Under the pieces are notes generated by a model, which searched no databases, was not told the DNA's origin, and was given only the letters and a program-made list of their open reading frames with translations. The position numbers were made by a program, and so were the translations under genes. Below are positions 45,749 to 55,194 of a stretch of 64,000 nt of DNA, one piece after another; positions within the stretch are counted from its first letter, which is position 1; each line of letters begins with the position of its first letter. Location of the stretch: the NCBI RefSeq assembly GCF_001424835.1, contig NZ_LMCQ01000003.1:222467-286466 (forward strand), given 5' to 3'. This DNA is from Variovorax sp. Root318D1. Lineage in GTDB: Bacteria; Pseudomonadota; Gammaproteobacteria; Burkholderiales; Burkholderiaceae_C.

Positions 45749-46462
45749 ATGCAGACCGGGCTGGCCACTGCTGCGGTGCTGATGGGCCTGGCGGGCGGGC
45801 CGCATTGCGTGGCCATGTGCGGTGCGGCGTCGGCCGCCGTGATCCGCATCGTGCCCTTGTCGGCGGCCTCTGCATCGGCGGTTGCCGGAGTCGGCACCGC
45901 GTTCACTTCGCAGGCGGCCTTTCACCTGGGGCGTATCGTGAGCTACGCCACGGCAGGCGCCATCGCAGCCGCAAGCGTCGACAGCCTTGCCCAGGCCAGC
46001 ACGCACTTGGCTGCGCTCAGGCCGCTCTGGATGCTGCTGCATGTATTCGTGTTCGCGTGGGGCGTGGTCCTCGCCGTTTCGGGTCGCCAGCCGCAATGGG
46101 CGCGGCGCATCGGCCGCACGCTCGAGGCGCGGCTTCGTCCGCTGGCCGGAGGCTCGCTGCTCGGCGTGCTCGCGACCGGTGCGCTGTGGGTTGCGATGCC
46201 GTGCGGGTTGCTCTACTCGGCGCTGCTGCTGGCCAGCCTCGGCAACGGACCGCTGCAGGGCGGACTTGCGATGATGCTGTTCGCCATCGGCAGCGGCCTT
46301 TCGCTGGTGCTTGCGCCGTGGCTCTGGCAGAAGCTCAGGTGGAGCGGCGGCGGTGGGCCGCAGGTCTGGGGCGCGCGCCTGGCTGGCGCACTGCTTGCGG
46401 CCGTGGCGCTGCAGGCGCTCTGGCTGGATATCGGCCACCAGATCGAGGCCTGGTGCCGCTGA
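45749..46462 (+). CDS. SafE/UreH-like membrane protein next to the cco cluster
   Basis: A 237-residue membrane protein with about six helices. GLAGGPHCVAMCGA near the N-terminus (His and Cys in the first helix) and AMPCGLLYSALLLA are the marks of the 'sulfite exporter TauE/SafE family' proteins (UreH/CcoS-neighbour type) often found by cbb3 genes. The conserved Cys/His make a copper or heavy-metal transport role plausible; not demonstrated. It starts 4 bp after hemN. Confidence 0.85.
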   Translation: MQTGLATAAVLMGLAGGPHCVAMCGAASAAVIRIVPLSAASASAVAGVGTAFTSQAAFHLGRIVSYATAGAIAAASVDSLAQASTHLAALRPLWMLLHVFVFAWGVVLAVSGRQPQWARRIGRTLEARLRPLAGGSLLGVLATGALWVAMPCGLLYSALLLASLGNGPLQGGLAMMLFAIGSGLSLVLAPWLWQKLRWSGGGGPQVWGARLAGALLAAVALQALWLDIGHQIEAWCR

Positions 46463-46472
46463 ACGCGCCGCA

Positions 46473-48566
46473 CTACGGGTGCGCAAGCACCCTTGCCATG
46501 GCACGCGCAAGCTCGGCCCGCGTGTACGGCTTGCGCAGCAGCTCCCAGCTTTGCGGCACTTCCCGGTCGGCCTCCAGCAGCTCCGACGAGAAGCCGGACA
46601 TGAGGAGAATCGCGAGCTCCGGAAAGCGCTGCTGCGCCTCGGCTGCTAGCCGCGTTCCGCGCATGCCGGGCCCGAGTGCGATGTCGCTCAGCAGCAGATC
46701 GAAGGAGCCCGCATCGGCTTCCAGGCTCATCAGGGCCTGCTCGGCATTGCTGGCCGCGACCACGCTGCAGCCCAGGGTTGTCAAAAAGGTCTGCACGACC
46801 TTGCGCACTTCAGGGTCGTCCTCGACCAGCATCACGCGCAGGCCGGGCGGAATCGCCTGTTCGGCGTCTTCCTCTTCCATGGCAGGGGCGGCGGCTTCAT
46901 TCGGCTGCGGCAGGAAGAGCGTCACTGTGGTGCCGGCGCCCGGCCGGGTGGCGATGGCAATGGCGCCCTTGGACTGCTTCACGAACCCGTAGACCGTGCT
47001 CAGGCCCAAGCCCGTGCCGCGGCCGGCTTCCTTGGTGGTGAAGAAGGGCTCGAACGCGCGCTCCTTCACTTCCTCGGTCATGCCGGTGCCGCTGTCGGTG
47101 ATCGAAATGGCCACGAAGCTGCCGTGCGCATCGCGGTCGCTCAGCTCGTTGTGCACTTCCGGCGGCAGCGCGCTGCAGGCCTCGGTACGAAAGTGCAGCG
47201 TGCCGCCGTCGGGCATGGCGTCGCGCGCATTGATTGCAATGTTCAGCAACGCCGATTCGAGCTGCCCCGGGTCGGCAAGCACTGGCGGGCAGCTCGGTGC
47301 GCTGTCGATCGAAATGCCGATGCGCTGGTCGAGCGTGCGCCGCAGCATGTCGGCCAGGGAGTGCAGCATGGCATGCGTGTCCACTGCATGGGGCTGCAGC
47401 ATCTGCCGGCGCGAGAAGGCCAGCAGCTTGCCGGTGAGCTCTGCGCCGCGCCGCGAGGCCCGCGCCGCCGCGCCCACCAGCTGCTGGGCGTAGCCATCGT
47501 TCGCGATGGCGGGCAGTTCTTCGAGCACCTGCAGATTGCCTTGGATCACGGTGAGCAGGTTGTTGAAATCATGCGCAATGCCGCCGGTGAGTTGGCCGAC
47601 GCTTTCGAGCCGCTGCGCGTGGCTGAGCGCCTCTTCGGTCTGCACGCGCTGCAAGCTGGTGGCCAGCAGGTTCGAGAGCGACTCCAGGAATCGGAGCTCC
47701 TCGTCGCCGAAGCGCTTGGCCTCGCGCGAGCGCACGGTCAGCACGCCGATGAACCGGCCCCTGTCATAGAAAGGCACGGCCAGCGCACTGACCAGCCCGG
47801 CATCGAGGTAAGCCTGCGGCACCGCGAAGCGGCGCTCCTTTGCAAAGTCGGCCACCACCACCGGCGCGCCCTCTGCAAACACGAAGCCGGGCGGTGTGTT
47901 CGCGTGGCTCGGAATGCGCGCGCCGATCTCTTCGCTGGGCGAAAGGCCCACGCCGCTAGCGACGCGAAATTCAAGTCGGCTGTCGTCCAGCAGCAGCACC
48001 ATGGCCACTTCGACTTCCAGTGCTTCCGCGGCCATGGCGGGCGCGTGGTCGAGTACCACCTGCAGGTCGCGCGTGTCGACGGCCAGGCGGCCCAGCTGCG
48101 CGAGGTAGTCGCTGTAGCGCGCGCGCTGCAGCGCCTGCTTCACGCGCGGGTAGGCGCCAATGTCGCGGATGGCGGCCACCACGAACGGCAAGCCCTGGCT
48201 TTGCAGCGGGCTGAGCGCGATCTCGACCATCACCTCGCTGCCGTCCTTGCGCTTGGCGACGAGTTCCATCTGCGTGCCCATGGGCCTCGGCCGTGGCGCC
48301 TGGCCATAGGCTTCGCGATAGGCGGCGTGGCGCGGCCGGATGCTGTCGGGCACCAAGACGTCCACGTTCACGCCCACCAGTTCATCGACGTCATAGCCCA
48401 GCAGCTTGGCCGCCGAAGGGTTGGCCAACACGATGCCGCCCGCCTGGTCGACCAGCAGCAGCGAGTCCGGGTAGGAAACGAACAGCGAGCGGAAGACGCT
48501 GCTCTCTTCGACGCCCGAGGGCAGCCTCGGCAACGCGCCGACGGAGGGAGAAGAGGGAGGGTTCAT
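46473..48566 (-). CDS. Hybrid histidine kinase: PAS-GAF-HisKA-HATPase-REC
   Basis: A 697-residue soluble kinase. The PAS domain (about 20-140) has YPDSLLLVDQAGGIVLANPSA and LLGYDVDELVG. The GAF domain (about 160-310) has GLVSALAVPFYDRGRFIGVL. HisKA has LTGGIAHDFNNLLTVIQGN with His332, and HATPase has RGTGLGLSTVYGFV. The C-terminal receiver has Asp628 in LLSDIALG and a KPYTR Lys. It follows its probable regulator gene with a 4-bp gap. It converges on the SafE-like gene. Confidence 0.93.
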   Translation of the reverse strand: MNPPSSPSVGALPRLPSGVEESSVFRSLFVSYPDSLLLVDQAGGIVLANPSAAKLLGYDVDELVGVNVDVLVPDSIRPRHAAYREAYGQAPRPRPMGTQMELVAKRKDGSEVMVEIALSPLQSQGLPFVVAAIRDIGAYPRVKQALQRARYSDYLAQLGRLAVDTRDLQVVLDHAPAMAAEALEVEVAMVLLLDDSRLEFRVASGVGLSPSEEIGARIPSHANTPPGFVFAEGAPVVVADFAKERRFAVPQAYLDAGLVSALAVPFYDRGRFIGVLTVRSREAKRFGDEELRFLESLSNLLATSLQRVQTEEALSHAQRLESVGQLTGGIAHDFNNLLTVIQGNLQVLEELPAIANDGYAQQLVGAAARASRRGAELTGKLLAFSRRQMLQPHAVDTHAMLHSLADMLRRTLDQRIGISIDSAPSCPPVLADPGQLESALLNIAINARDAMPDGGTLHFRTEACSALPPEVHNELSDRDAHGSFVAISITDSGTGMTEEVKERAFEPFFTTKEAGRGTGLGLSTVYGFVKQSKGAIAIATRPGAGTTVTLFLPQPNEAAAPAMEEEDAEQAIPPGLRVMLVEDDPEVRKVVQTFLTTLGCSVVAASNAEQALMSLEADAGSFDLLLSDIALGPGMRGTRLAAEAQQRFPELAILLMSGFSSELLEADREVPQSWELLRKPYTRAELARAMARVLAHP

Positions 48567-48570
48567 CGGG

Positions 48571-49317
48571 TCACCCGCGAGCCACGGGCGGAACCAGGAT
48601 ATAGCCGGCGCCGCGCACCGACTTGATGATCTGCGGATCGTCCGCGTCGGCTTCGATCTTCTTGCGCAGCCGCCCGACCTGCACGTCGATCGTGCGGTCG
48701 AAAGGGGCGGCTTCGCGCCCGCGTGTCTGCTCGAGCAGGAAGTCGCGCGACAGCACGCGGCCGGGGTGCCGCGCAAAAACACAGAGCAAGTCGAACTCAC
48801 CGCCGGTGAGCGCCACGTTCTGCCCTTGCGGATTGGCCAGGCTCCGTGCGGCGACATCGAGCTGCCATCCAGCGAAACGGAGCTTGTCGGTAGCGGCAGG
48901 GGCAGCCGGTGCGGATGCGGGCAGGGATGCGTCCGCGGTATCGCTGGGCGCCAGGCGCCGGAGCACCGCCTTGACGCGTGCCACCAGTTCACGCAGGTCG
49001 AAGGGCTTGGTGACGTAGTCGTCCGCGCCTACCTCCAGGCCCACGACCTTGTCGACAGCATCGCCGCGGCCGGTGACGATGACGAGCCCGCAGCGCCAGT
49101 TTTCGCGCATGCGGCGTGCAATGGAAAAACCGTCCTCTCCAGGCAGGCCCAGGTCGAGCAGCACGAGGTCAGCCGGATCGGTGCCCATCAAAGCCATCAG
49201 CGAGGCGCCGTTGTGCAGCTGGGTCACCCGGAACCCGTGGCTTTGAAGGTAACCGGCCAGCAGTTGCGTGATGTCGACCTCGTCGTCGAGGACCGCGATG
49301 TGAAAGGCGGATGTCAT
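48571..49317 (-). CDS. OmpR/PhoB-type response regulator
   Basis: A 248-residue regulator. The receiver (about 5-120) has DDE at 11-13, Asp55 in LLDLGLPG and Lys104 in VTKPFD. An Ala/Pro linker (about 122-145) joins it to a winged-helix domain with LTGGEFDLLCVFARHPGRVLS and DVQVGRLRKKIE. It is encoded directly upstream of the PAS-GAF kinase. No FNR site was seen in front of it; the signal could be redox or stress given the neighbours. Confidence 0.94.
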   Translation of the reverse strand: MTSAFHIAVLDDEVDITQLLAGYLQSHGFRVTQLHNGASLMALMGTDPADLVLLDLGLPGEDGFSIARRMRENWRCGLVIVTGRGDAVDKVVGLEVGADDYVTKPFDLRELVARVKAVLRRLAPSDTADASLPASAPAAPAATDKLRFAGWQLDVAARSLANPQGQNVALTGGEFDLLCVFARHPGRVLSRDFLLEQTRGREAAPFDRTIDVQVGRLRKKIEADADDPQIIKSVRGAGYILVPPVARG

Positions 49318-49420
49318 TCGGAAAGCATGGAGTGGGGCGCGAACGCCACGGCATTGTTGGAGCCGTGGAAGCGTAGCACGCACGCCCCGGCGGCGCATGC
49401 CTTTGGTGCATGCCCAAGGG

Positions 49421-51781
49421 TCAACGTTTCCAGCGCCAGTCCGAGATCTCCGGCATGTCCTTGCCGTGAACGGTGATGTAGGCGCGGTGCTCCAGCAGCT
49501 TGTCGCGCAGGTGCTGCTGCACATGGCCCGCGCTGTTGCGAAAGCGCTCGACGCGGCCGATGGCATCGGCGGCCAAATGGAAGCGGTCGAGCCGATTGAG
49601 CACAGTCATGTCGAAGGGCGTCGTGGTGGTGCCTTCCTCCTGATAGCCGTGCACGTGGAAGTTGTCGTGGTTGGTTCGCTTGTAGGTCAGCCGGTGGATC
49701 AGCGAGGGATAACCGTGGAACGCGAAGATGACCGGGCGATCGGTGGTGAAGATGGCGTCGAAGTCCGCATCCGAAAGGCCGTGCGGATGGGCATTCGGCG
49801 CCTGAAGCGCCATCAGGTCGACCACGTTCACCACGCGCACCTTCAGGTCCGGAAGCATCTCGCGCAGCAGGTCGACCGCGGCCATGGTTTCGAGCGTGGG
49901 CACGTCTCCCGCACAGGCCATCACCACGTCGGGCGCCGCGCCTGTGTCATTGCTGGCCCAGGTCCAGATGCCGAGGCCGACCGTGCAATGGCGCACCGCC
50001 GATTCGATGTCCAGCCACTGCGGGGCGGGCTGCTTGCCGGCCACGATCACGTTCACGTAGTTGCGGCTGCGCAGGCAGTGGTCGACCACCGAGAGCAGGG
50101 TGTTGGCATCGGGCGGCAGGTACACGCGCACCACCTCGGCCTTCTTGTTGACCACGTGGTCGAGGAAGCCGGGGTCCTGGTGGCTGAAGCCGTTGTGGTC
50201 CTGCCGCCAGACATGGCTGGTGAGCAGGTAGTTGAGCGATGCAATCGGCCGCCGCCAGCCGATGCCACGAGTCACCTTGAGCCACTTGGCATGCTGGTTG
50301 AACATCGAATCGATGATGTGGATGAAGGCCTCGTAGCACGAGAAGAAGCCGTGCCGCCCGGTGAGCAGGTAGCCTTCGAGCCAGCCCTGGCAAAGATGCT
50401 CGCTGAGCACTTCCATCACGCGGCCGTCGGGCGACACGTGGTCGTCGCCTTCGAGTATCTCGGCGGTCGACGTGCGATCGGTCACCTGGAACAGGGCGCC
50501 GAGCCGGTTCGACGCGGTCTCGTCGGGGCCCATCACGCGGAAGTTGCGCGCGTCCTCATTGAGCCGCATCACATTGCGCAGAAATTCGCCGGCAACGCGC
50601 GTGGCTTCGGCGTCAGTTGCGCCTGGCTTGGCCACCGCCACCGCGTGCTCGCGAAAGAGCGGCATGGCCAGGTCCTTGAGCAGCAGGCCGCCGTTGGCAT
50701 GCGGATTGGCGCTCATGCGCCTCGGCCCCTCGGGCGCGAGTGCGGCAATTTCGGGCCGCAGCGCGCCATGGGCATCGAACAGTTCCTCGGGCCGGTAGCT
50801 GCGCATCCAGTCTTCGAGCAGGCCGACATGCTCCGGCTTGCCGGCAAAGCCGGTCAGCGGCACCTGGTGGGCGCGGAAGGTGCCTTCTACCGGAATCCCG
50901 TCCACCTGCCGCGGCCCGGTCCAGCCCTTGGGCGAGCGCAGCACGATCATCGGCCAGCGCGGGCGTTCGCGGAACCCGTCGTTGCGGGCGCGCTGCTGGA
51001 TGGCGTGGATGTCGTCCAGCGCCTTGTCGAGCGCGGCCGCCATCAGGCGGTGCATCTGCGCGGGTTCGTGCCCGGAGACGAATGCGGGCTCGTAGCCGTA
51101 GCCCCGCATCAGCTGCGCCAGCTCTTCGTCGCCGATGCGCGCGAGCACCGTGGGGCCGGCAATCTTGTAGCCGTTGAGATGTAGCACCGGCAGCACAGCG
51201 CCATCGGTCGCCGGGTTCAAGAACTTGTTGGAGTGCCAGCTGGCCGCCAGCGCGCCGGTCTCCGCCTCGCCGTCGCCGACCACGCAGCAAGCAAGCAGGC
51301 CGGGGTTGTCGAACACAGCGCCAAAGGCATGAAGCAGCGAGTAGCCCAGCTCTCCGCCTTCATGGATGGAGCCCGGCGTTTCGGGTGCCACGTGGCTCGG
51401 AATGCCGCCCGGAAACGAAAACTGTGTGAAGAGCCGCTTCAGGCCCTCTGCGTTGCGACCGATGTCCGGGTAGACCTCGCTGTAGGTACCTTCCAGGTAG
51501 GTGTTGGCGACCACGCCCGGCCCGCCGTGGCCAGGCCCGGCAATGAACAGGGCCTCGAGTTCGCGGGCCTTGATGGCCCGGTTCATGTGCGCATAGACGA
51601 AGTTGAGGCCCGGCGTGGTGCCCCAGTGGCCCAGGAGGCGCGGCTTGATGTGCGAAAGGCTCAGCTTCTCCCGCAGCAAGGGGTTGTCCATCAGGTAGAT
51701 CTGGCCCACCGACAGATAGTTGGCGGCCCGCCACCAGGCGTCGAGCAGTGCGAAGTCGGCTTGTTCCGCCGCCGCTTTCAT
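49421..51781 (-). CDS. Phosphoketolase family protein (xylulose-5-P/fructose-6-P)
   Basis: A 786-residue thiamine-diphosphate enzyme that splits xylulose-5-phosphate or fructose-6-phosphate to acetyl phosphate. Motifs: [54 protein letters not shown] (phosphoketolase signature), [10 protein letters not shown] for ThDP-Mg binding, and [11 protein letters not shown]. It gives ATP through acetyl-P when respiration is limited. The start overlaps the BON-domain gene (ATGA). Full length, no breaks. Confidence 0.95.
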   Translation of the reverse strand: MKAAAEQADFALLDAWWRAANYLSVGQIYLMDNPLLREKLSLSHIKPRLLGHWGTTPGLNFVYAHMNRAIKARELEALFIAGPGHGGPGVVANTYLEGTYSEVYPDIGRNAEGLKRLFTQFSFPGGIPSHVAPETPGSIHEGGELGYSLLHAFGAVFDNPGLLACCVVGDGEAETGALAASWHSNKFLNPATDGAVLPVLHLNGYKIAGPTVLARIGDEELAQLMRGYGYEPAFVSGHEPAQMHRLMAAALDKALDDIHAIQQRARNDGFRERPRWPMIVLRSPKGWTGPRQVDGIPVEGTFRAHQVPLTGFAGKPEHVGLLEDWMRSYRPEELFDAHGALRPEIAALAPEGPRRMSANPHANGGLLLKDLAMPLFREHAVAVAKPGATDAEATRVAGEFLRNVMRLNEDARNFRVMGPDETASNRLGALFQVTDRTSTAEILEGDDHVSPDGRVMEVLSEHLCQGWLEGYLLTGRHGFFSCYEAFIHIIDSMFNQHAKWLKVTRGIGWRRPIASLNYLLTSHVWRQDHNGFSHQDPGFLDHVVNKKAEVVRVYLPPDANTLLSVVDHCLRSRNYVNVIVAGKQPAPQWLDIESAVRHCTVGLGIWTWASNDTGAAPDVVMACAGDVPTLETMAAVDLLREMLPDLKVRVVNVVDLMALQAPNAHPHGLSDADFDAIFTTDRPVIFAFHGYPSLIHRLTYKRTNHDNFHVHGYQEEGTTTTPFDMTVLNRLDRFHLAADAIGRVERFRNSAGHVQQHLRDKLLEHRAYITVHGKDMPEISDWRWKR

Positions 51782-52041
51782 CTTTCGACGCCCGGCAGTT
51801 CGGCGCCGTTCGCGCAGTCGGCCGCATCCGCTGCCACGGTGAGCTTGTTCACGATGGTGGAGACGCCTTCCGCCCGTCGCACGGCGCGCTCGACCGCGAG
51901 CTTCAGGCTTTCGCTGGCGACCTTGCCTTGCAGCGTGACCACGCCATCTTTCACGTGCACGTCGACGTCGCACCCGAACACCGCCGGGTCCCAGTTCAGC
52001 TGGGCGAATACCTCGTGCCTGAGTTGAATATCGGGGTTCAT
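51778..52041 (-). CDS. BON-domain protein
   Basis: An 87-residue protein with one BON domain: [42 protein letters not shown], then [18 protein letters not shown] domains are thought to bind phospholipids or ligands, often in OsmY-like stress proteins. No signal peptide is present, so it is cytoplasmic unless exported otherwise. It is encoded before and overlapping phosphoketolase, the pair apparently under one promoter. Confidence 0.88.
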   Translation of the reverse strand: MNPDIQLRHEVFAQLNWDPAVFGCDVDVHVKDGVVTLQGKVASESLKLAVERAVRRAEGVSTIVNKLTVAADAADCANGAELPGVER

Positions 52042-52235
52042 TTCAAACCTTTCAAAAAATTAGCACGTGTGGGGCGCGCGGCAACGGGCTTCTCGCGAGT
52101 TTGAGCCGGCCATCGCGGTTGTCAACGCACCTCGCATGAAACCCCATGGCCTGTGCGTGCTGGCGGCAAGCGCGATGCCTGCAAACCGCCCGATGGCGCC
52201 TGGATCGATCTTGCGGCGGACCTGCGGCCGCGACC

Positions 52236-52249
52236 TTGACCTGCATCAA
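52236..52249 (+). promoter_or_regulatory. FNR/Anr box in front of the desaturase gene
   Basis: TTGAC-CTGC-ATCAA differs from consensus at one base. Its centre is 67.5 bp before the desaturase start, with CAGAAT at 52272-52277 as the -10 at the right distance for class II activation. The 268-bp divergent region (52042-52309) is shared with the BON-phosphoketolase pair, which it could also affect. Confidence 0.7.
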
Positions 52250-52309
52250 AGTCCCCGCACCGGCCGCTTTGCAGAATGCCGCGACTGTTCAAAAGGCCAA
52301 AAGGCACTC

Positions 52310-53494
52310 ATGCAAACATTGTTCTTCTCGGGCTTTTTCGATCTCCCATGGTGGGCCGTGGTGCTCGTGGCGCTGGCGCTGACGCATGTCACCATTGCTT
52401 CGGTCACCATCTTTTTGCACCGTCACCAGGCGCATCGCGCGCTCGATCTGCATCCGGTGGCGAGCCATTTCTTCCGCTTCTGGCTCTGGCTGACGACGGG
52501 CATGGTGACGAAGGAGTGGGCCGCGGTGCATCGCAAGCACCACGCAAAATGCGACACGCCCGAAGACCCGCACAGCCCGCAGGTGCTGGGCATCAACCGA
52601 GTGCTGTGGGGCGGCGTGTTCCTCTACATCCGCGAGTCGAACAAGGCCGAGACCATTGCGCGCTACGGCCACGGCACGCCCGACGACTGGATCGAACGAA
52701 AGCTCTACTCGCAGCACAAGATCCTCGGCATCGTGCTGATGGGCCTGCTCGACATGGCGCTCTTCGGCGTGGTGCCGGGCGGGCTCATTCTTCTTGCGCA
52801 GATCGCGTGGATTCCGTTCTGGGCTGCCGGCGTGGTCAACGGCATCGGCCACTATTGGGGCTATCGCAACTGGCCCGCGCCAGACGCCAGCACGAACATC
52901 TCGCCCATCGGCATCCTGATTGGCGGGGAAGAGCTGCACAACAACCACCATGCCTTTCCCACCTCGGCCAAGCTGTCGAGCAAGTGGTATGAGTTCGACA
53001 TCGGCTGGCTCTACATCCGTGTGCTGCAGGCGTTCGGTCTTGCCATGGTGAAGCACGTGGCGCCGACGCCGCGGCTTGCGGCGCCCAAGCCCGCCGTCGA
53101 CCTGGAAACGGTGCAGGCGGTCATCCGGTGCCACTACGACGTGCTTTCGAGCTACGCGCGCTCCTTGAAGCAGGCTTACGTGGAAGAGCTCGGCCGGCTG
53201 CGCCGCCTGTCGCCGGACGAAGCCCGTTCGCTGCAGTCCGTCAAGCGCTGGCTGGCCAAGGACGAGCGCATGCTCGACGAATCGCGACGCATGCGGCTCA
53301 CCATGGCTTTGCGCGGATCGCAGGCGCTGGATACGATGTATTCGATGCGCCGTGAACTGACTGCGCTTTGGAGCCGTTCCACCGCCACGGGCGAACAGCT
53401 CGTCAGGCAATTGCAGGACTGGTGCCAGCGTGCCGAGGCCAGCGGTATCGCGCCATTGGCCGAGTTCTCCAGGCGCCTGCGTTCGTACGCTTGA
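52310..53494 (+). CDS. Membrane fatty-acid (acyl) desaturase
   Basis: A 394-residue di-iron membrane desaturase. The three His boxes are HRHQAHR (about residue 37), HRKHH (about 75) and HNNHH (about 209), with hydrophobic hairpins between them. Residues about 255-394 form a charged helical tail rich in Arg/Glu that is not part of the catalytic core. The family (delta-9 acyl-CoA/lipid desaturases) introduces a cis double bond using oxygen. FNR-type control suggests scavenging oxygen at low levels to adjust membranes. Confidence 0.92.
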   Translation: MQTLFFSGFFDLPWWAVVLVALALTHVTIASVTIFLHRHQAHRALDLHPVASHFFRFWLWLTTGMVTKEWAAVHRKHHAKCDTPEDPHSPQVLGINRVLWGGVFLYIRESNKAETIARYGHGTPDDWIERKLYSQHKILGIVLMGLLDMALFGVVPGGLILLAQIAWIPFWAAGVVNGIGHYWGYRNWPAPDASTNISPIGILIGGEELHNNHHAFPTSAKLSSKWYEFDIGWLYIRVLQAFGLAMVKHVAPTPRLAAPKPAVDLETVQAVIRCHYDVLSSYARSLKQAYVEELGRLRRLSPDEARSLQSVKRWLAKDERMLDESRRMRLTMALRGSQALDTMYSMRRELTALWSRSTATGEQLVRQLQDWCQRAEASGIAPLAEFSRRLRSYA

Positions 53495-53548
53495 CGGGCT
53501 GCAGACAAGCTTGCCGGCCCCGGGGACACATGATGGGCTGAAGGGCAA

Positions 53549-53571
53549 CGTGCAAGCGTCCTGCTTGCACG
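53549..53571 (+). terminator. Hairpin after the desaturase gene
   Basis: The arms CGTGCAAGC and GCTTGCACG (9 bp) enclose GTCCT. It lies 55 bp after the desaturase stop and 30 bp before the next small gene. ATTTACCTT follows, a weak T-run, so it may be a transcription end or a leader hairpin of the small gene. Confidence 0.45.
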
Positions 53572-53601
53572 ATTTACCTTCAGGAACAAAGGAGAGAACA
53601 C

Positions 53602-53817
53602 ATGGACAGCAATGTTCCGCTGGCATCGGCATGGACCGATGCCTACCTTCGATCGCTGCTCGACTGGCAGGCGGCCTGCGGTACGAGCGCGCTGCAGGCG
53701 CAGCAGATCCAGCTCGGAATGCTTGCCGCCTGGCAGCAGACGGCCAAGGCGGTTCAGCAGGAGCTGTGGGACCAGTGGACCAGCCGCTTTGGCGGCGGCG
53801 TGCCGCTGGACGGGTAG
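53602..53817 (+). CDS. Small phasin-like/unknown protein
   Basis: A 71-residue helical protein (ending GGGVPLDG) with regularly spaced aromatics: WTDAYLRSLLDWQAACG, then QIQLGMLAAWQQTAKAVQQELWDQW. The amphipathic Gln/Trp pattern recalls the ends of phasins that coat PHA granules, but this resemblance is weak and no family is claimed. AAGGAG sits 8 bp before the ATG. It lies inside the low-oxygen block. Confidence 0.6.
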   Translation: MDSNVPLASAWTDAYLRSLLDWQAACGTSALQAQQIQLGMLAAWQQTAKAVQQELWDQWTSRFGGGVPLDG

Positions 53818-53836
53818 GGCGGCCGCGCCCGCCGGC

Positions 53837-54346
53837 TTACTCGCTGGCGACGGCGCCGCTAGGCAGGGTGAAGCGCGCCGCCTCGGCCTTGGCGTGCACC
53901 TCGGGCGCCCGCACCAGCAGCACTGGAATGTTGGCGCTTCGCAGGATGTGCTCGGCGCTGCTTCCCATCACCATGCGGCCGAGGCCGCGGCGTCCGTGCG
54001 TTCCCAGGACGATCAAGTCCGCGGACCACGAAGCCGCTTCGGCCGTGACCCGGTCGGGAACGGCGCCTCTGAAGTTGTCGCACAGCACCGCGTCGGCCTC
54101 GACGCCTGCCGCGGCAGCTTTTGCCTTTCCATCTTCGAGCAACTGGGTGCCCGCGTCGCGCAGTTCGCGGAGCCAGTCGCCTGAATGGCCGGAATAGGCA
54201 TCCATCGCCAGGGCGAAGGAAAGCTCGTCGATGACATGCATCAAGCGCAGGCGGCCTCCGGTGACCTTGGCAAGGCGAATCGCCTCGCCCAGGCCGTGGG
54301 CGGATGTCGAGCTTCCATCGACAGGAACAAGAATTCGCTGGTACAT
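53837..54346 (-). CDS. Universal stress protein UspA
   Basis: A 169-residue Usp domain. ILVPVDGSS starts the fold and LIVLGTHGRRGLGRMVMGSSAEHIL gives the full ATP-binding motif G-x2-G-x9-G-S. A short tail (EVHAKAEAARFTLPSGAVASE) is extra. It diverges from the hemerythrin-like gene. An FNR box centred 70.5 bp upstream, with GATACT as the -10 at the expected spacing, argues for anaerobic induction. Confidence 0.93.
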   Translation of the reverse strand: MYQRILVPVDGSSTSAHGLGEAIRLAKVTGGRLRLMHVIDELSFALAMDAYSGHSGDWLRELRDAGTQLLEDGKAKAAAAGVEADAVLCDNFRGAVPDRVTAEAASWSADLIVLGTHGRRGLGRMVMGSSAEHILRSANIPVLLVRAPEVHAKAEAARFTLPSGAVASE

Positions 54347-54409
54347 GGTTGTCCTCGCTTTGCTTGAGATGTTGATACAGCCAGTATCCGGACGGGCGCG
54401 GGACGCTGC

Positions 54410-54423
54410 TTGATGCCGATCAA
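54410..54423. promoter_or_regulatory. FNR/Anr box between uspA and the hemerythrin-like gene
   Basis: TTGAT-GCCG-ATCAA, perfect consensus. Its centre is 70.5 bp from the minus-strand uspA start, where GATACT (54383-54388) is placed for class II activation. It is 121.5 bp from the hemerythrin-like start, where no equally good -10 was seen, so it most probably serves uspA. Confidence 0.8.
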
Positions 54424-54537
54424 GAGAATGCGTCGCCGCAAGGGCGAAAGCAATCAGCGGAATGCCCCCCATTTGATCTGCCGCAACCCCGGACGGCGCT
54501 GGACCTGAGACCCTTCGGGGACGCACAGGAGCCGTTC

Positions 54538-55122
54538 ATGACCCACGCCACCATTCGCATCATTCGCCAGGAGCACGCGGCGCTGGCCGCCATGCTGCGC
54601 TCCATCGTCATGCTGCTCGAGCAGCACCGCCGCAAGGGCACGCGGCCCGATTTCACGTCCCTTCGGGCCATGCTGTTCTACGTGGACGAATTTCCCGAGA
54701 AGCGCCACCACCGCAAGGAAAGCGAGCTGCTGTTTCCGAAGCTGCGGGCCAGGACGCCGATATCCCGCGAGTTGATGGACCGGCTCGACAACGACCACGC
54801 ATGGGGCGAACGGAAGATCCGCAATGTCGAGCACGCGCTGCTGGCTTTCGAAATGCTGGGCGACTCGCGGCGCGTAGCCTTCGAGAGCGCCGTGGAGCAA
54901 TACGTGGATTTCTACCTGAACCACATGGCGCTGGAAGAGCGCGAAATCCTGCCGCTTGCCGAACGCGTGCTGACCGCGGAAGACTGGCGCGAGCTCGACG
55001 AGGCCTTCGGCCGCAACCGGGATCCGCTGACCGGCTATCCGCCGGAGCGGGAATATGAAGCGCTTTTCAGCCGCATCGTGAACATCGTGCCCGCGCCGAT
55101 CGGGCTGGGCGCAGAGGCTTGA
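54538..55122 (+). CDS. Hemerythrin HHE-domain protein
   Basis: A 194-residue four-helix-bundle protein with likely di-iron ligands: IIRQEHAAL, KRHHRKESELLFP, LDNDHAWGERK and YLNHMALEEREILP. Such proteins bind oxygen or NO, or protect against reactive nitrogen, and are often FNR-linked. AGGAG is 9 bp before the ATG. It is followed 72 bp later by a third UspA gene, probably in one transcript. Confidence 0.92.
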   Translation: MTHATIRIIRQEHAALAAMLRSIVMLLEQHRRKGTRPDFTSLRAMLFYVDEFPEKRHHRKESELLFPKLRARTPISRELMDRLDNDHAWGERKIRNVEHALLAFEMLGDSRRVAFESAVEQYVDFYLNHMALEEREILPLAERVLTAEDWRELDEAFGRNRDPLTGYPPEREYEALFSRIVNIVPAPIGLGAEA

Positions 55123-55132
55123 TCTGGCGCAA
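55119..55132 (+). promoter_or_regulatory. Degenerate FNR-like site before the third uspA
   Basis: TTGAT-CTGG-CGCAA matches one half-site fully and the other in three of five bases. Its centre is 69.5 bp before the uspA start, the same spacing as the good sites, which is why it is listed. Weak on sequence alone. Confidence 0.35.
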
Positions 55133-55194
55133 GGCGCGCCCCTCCTGCCAGGGGCGAACATCCGGCCATCGAACAAGGCCCACCGAAGGACACC

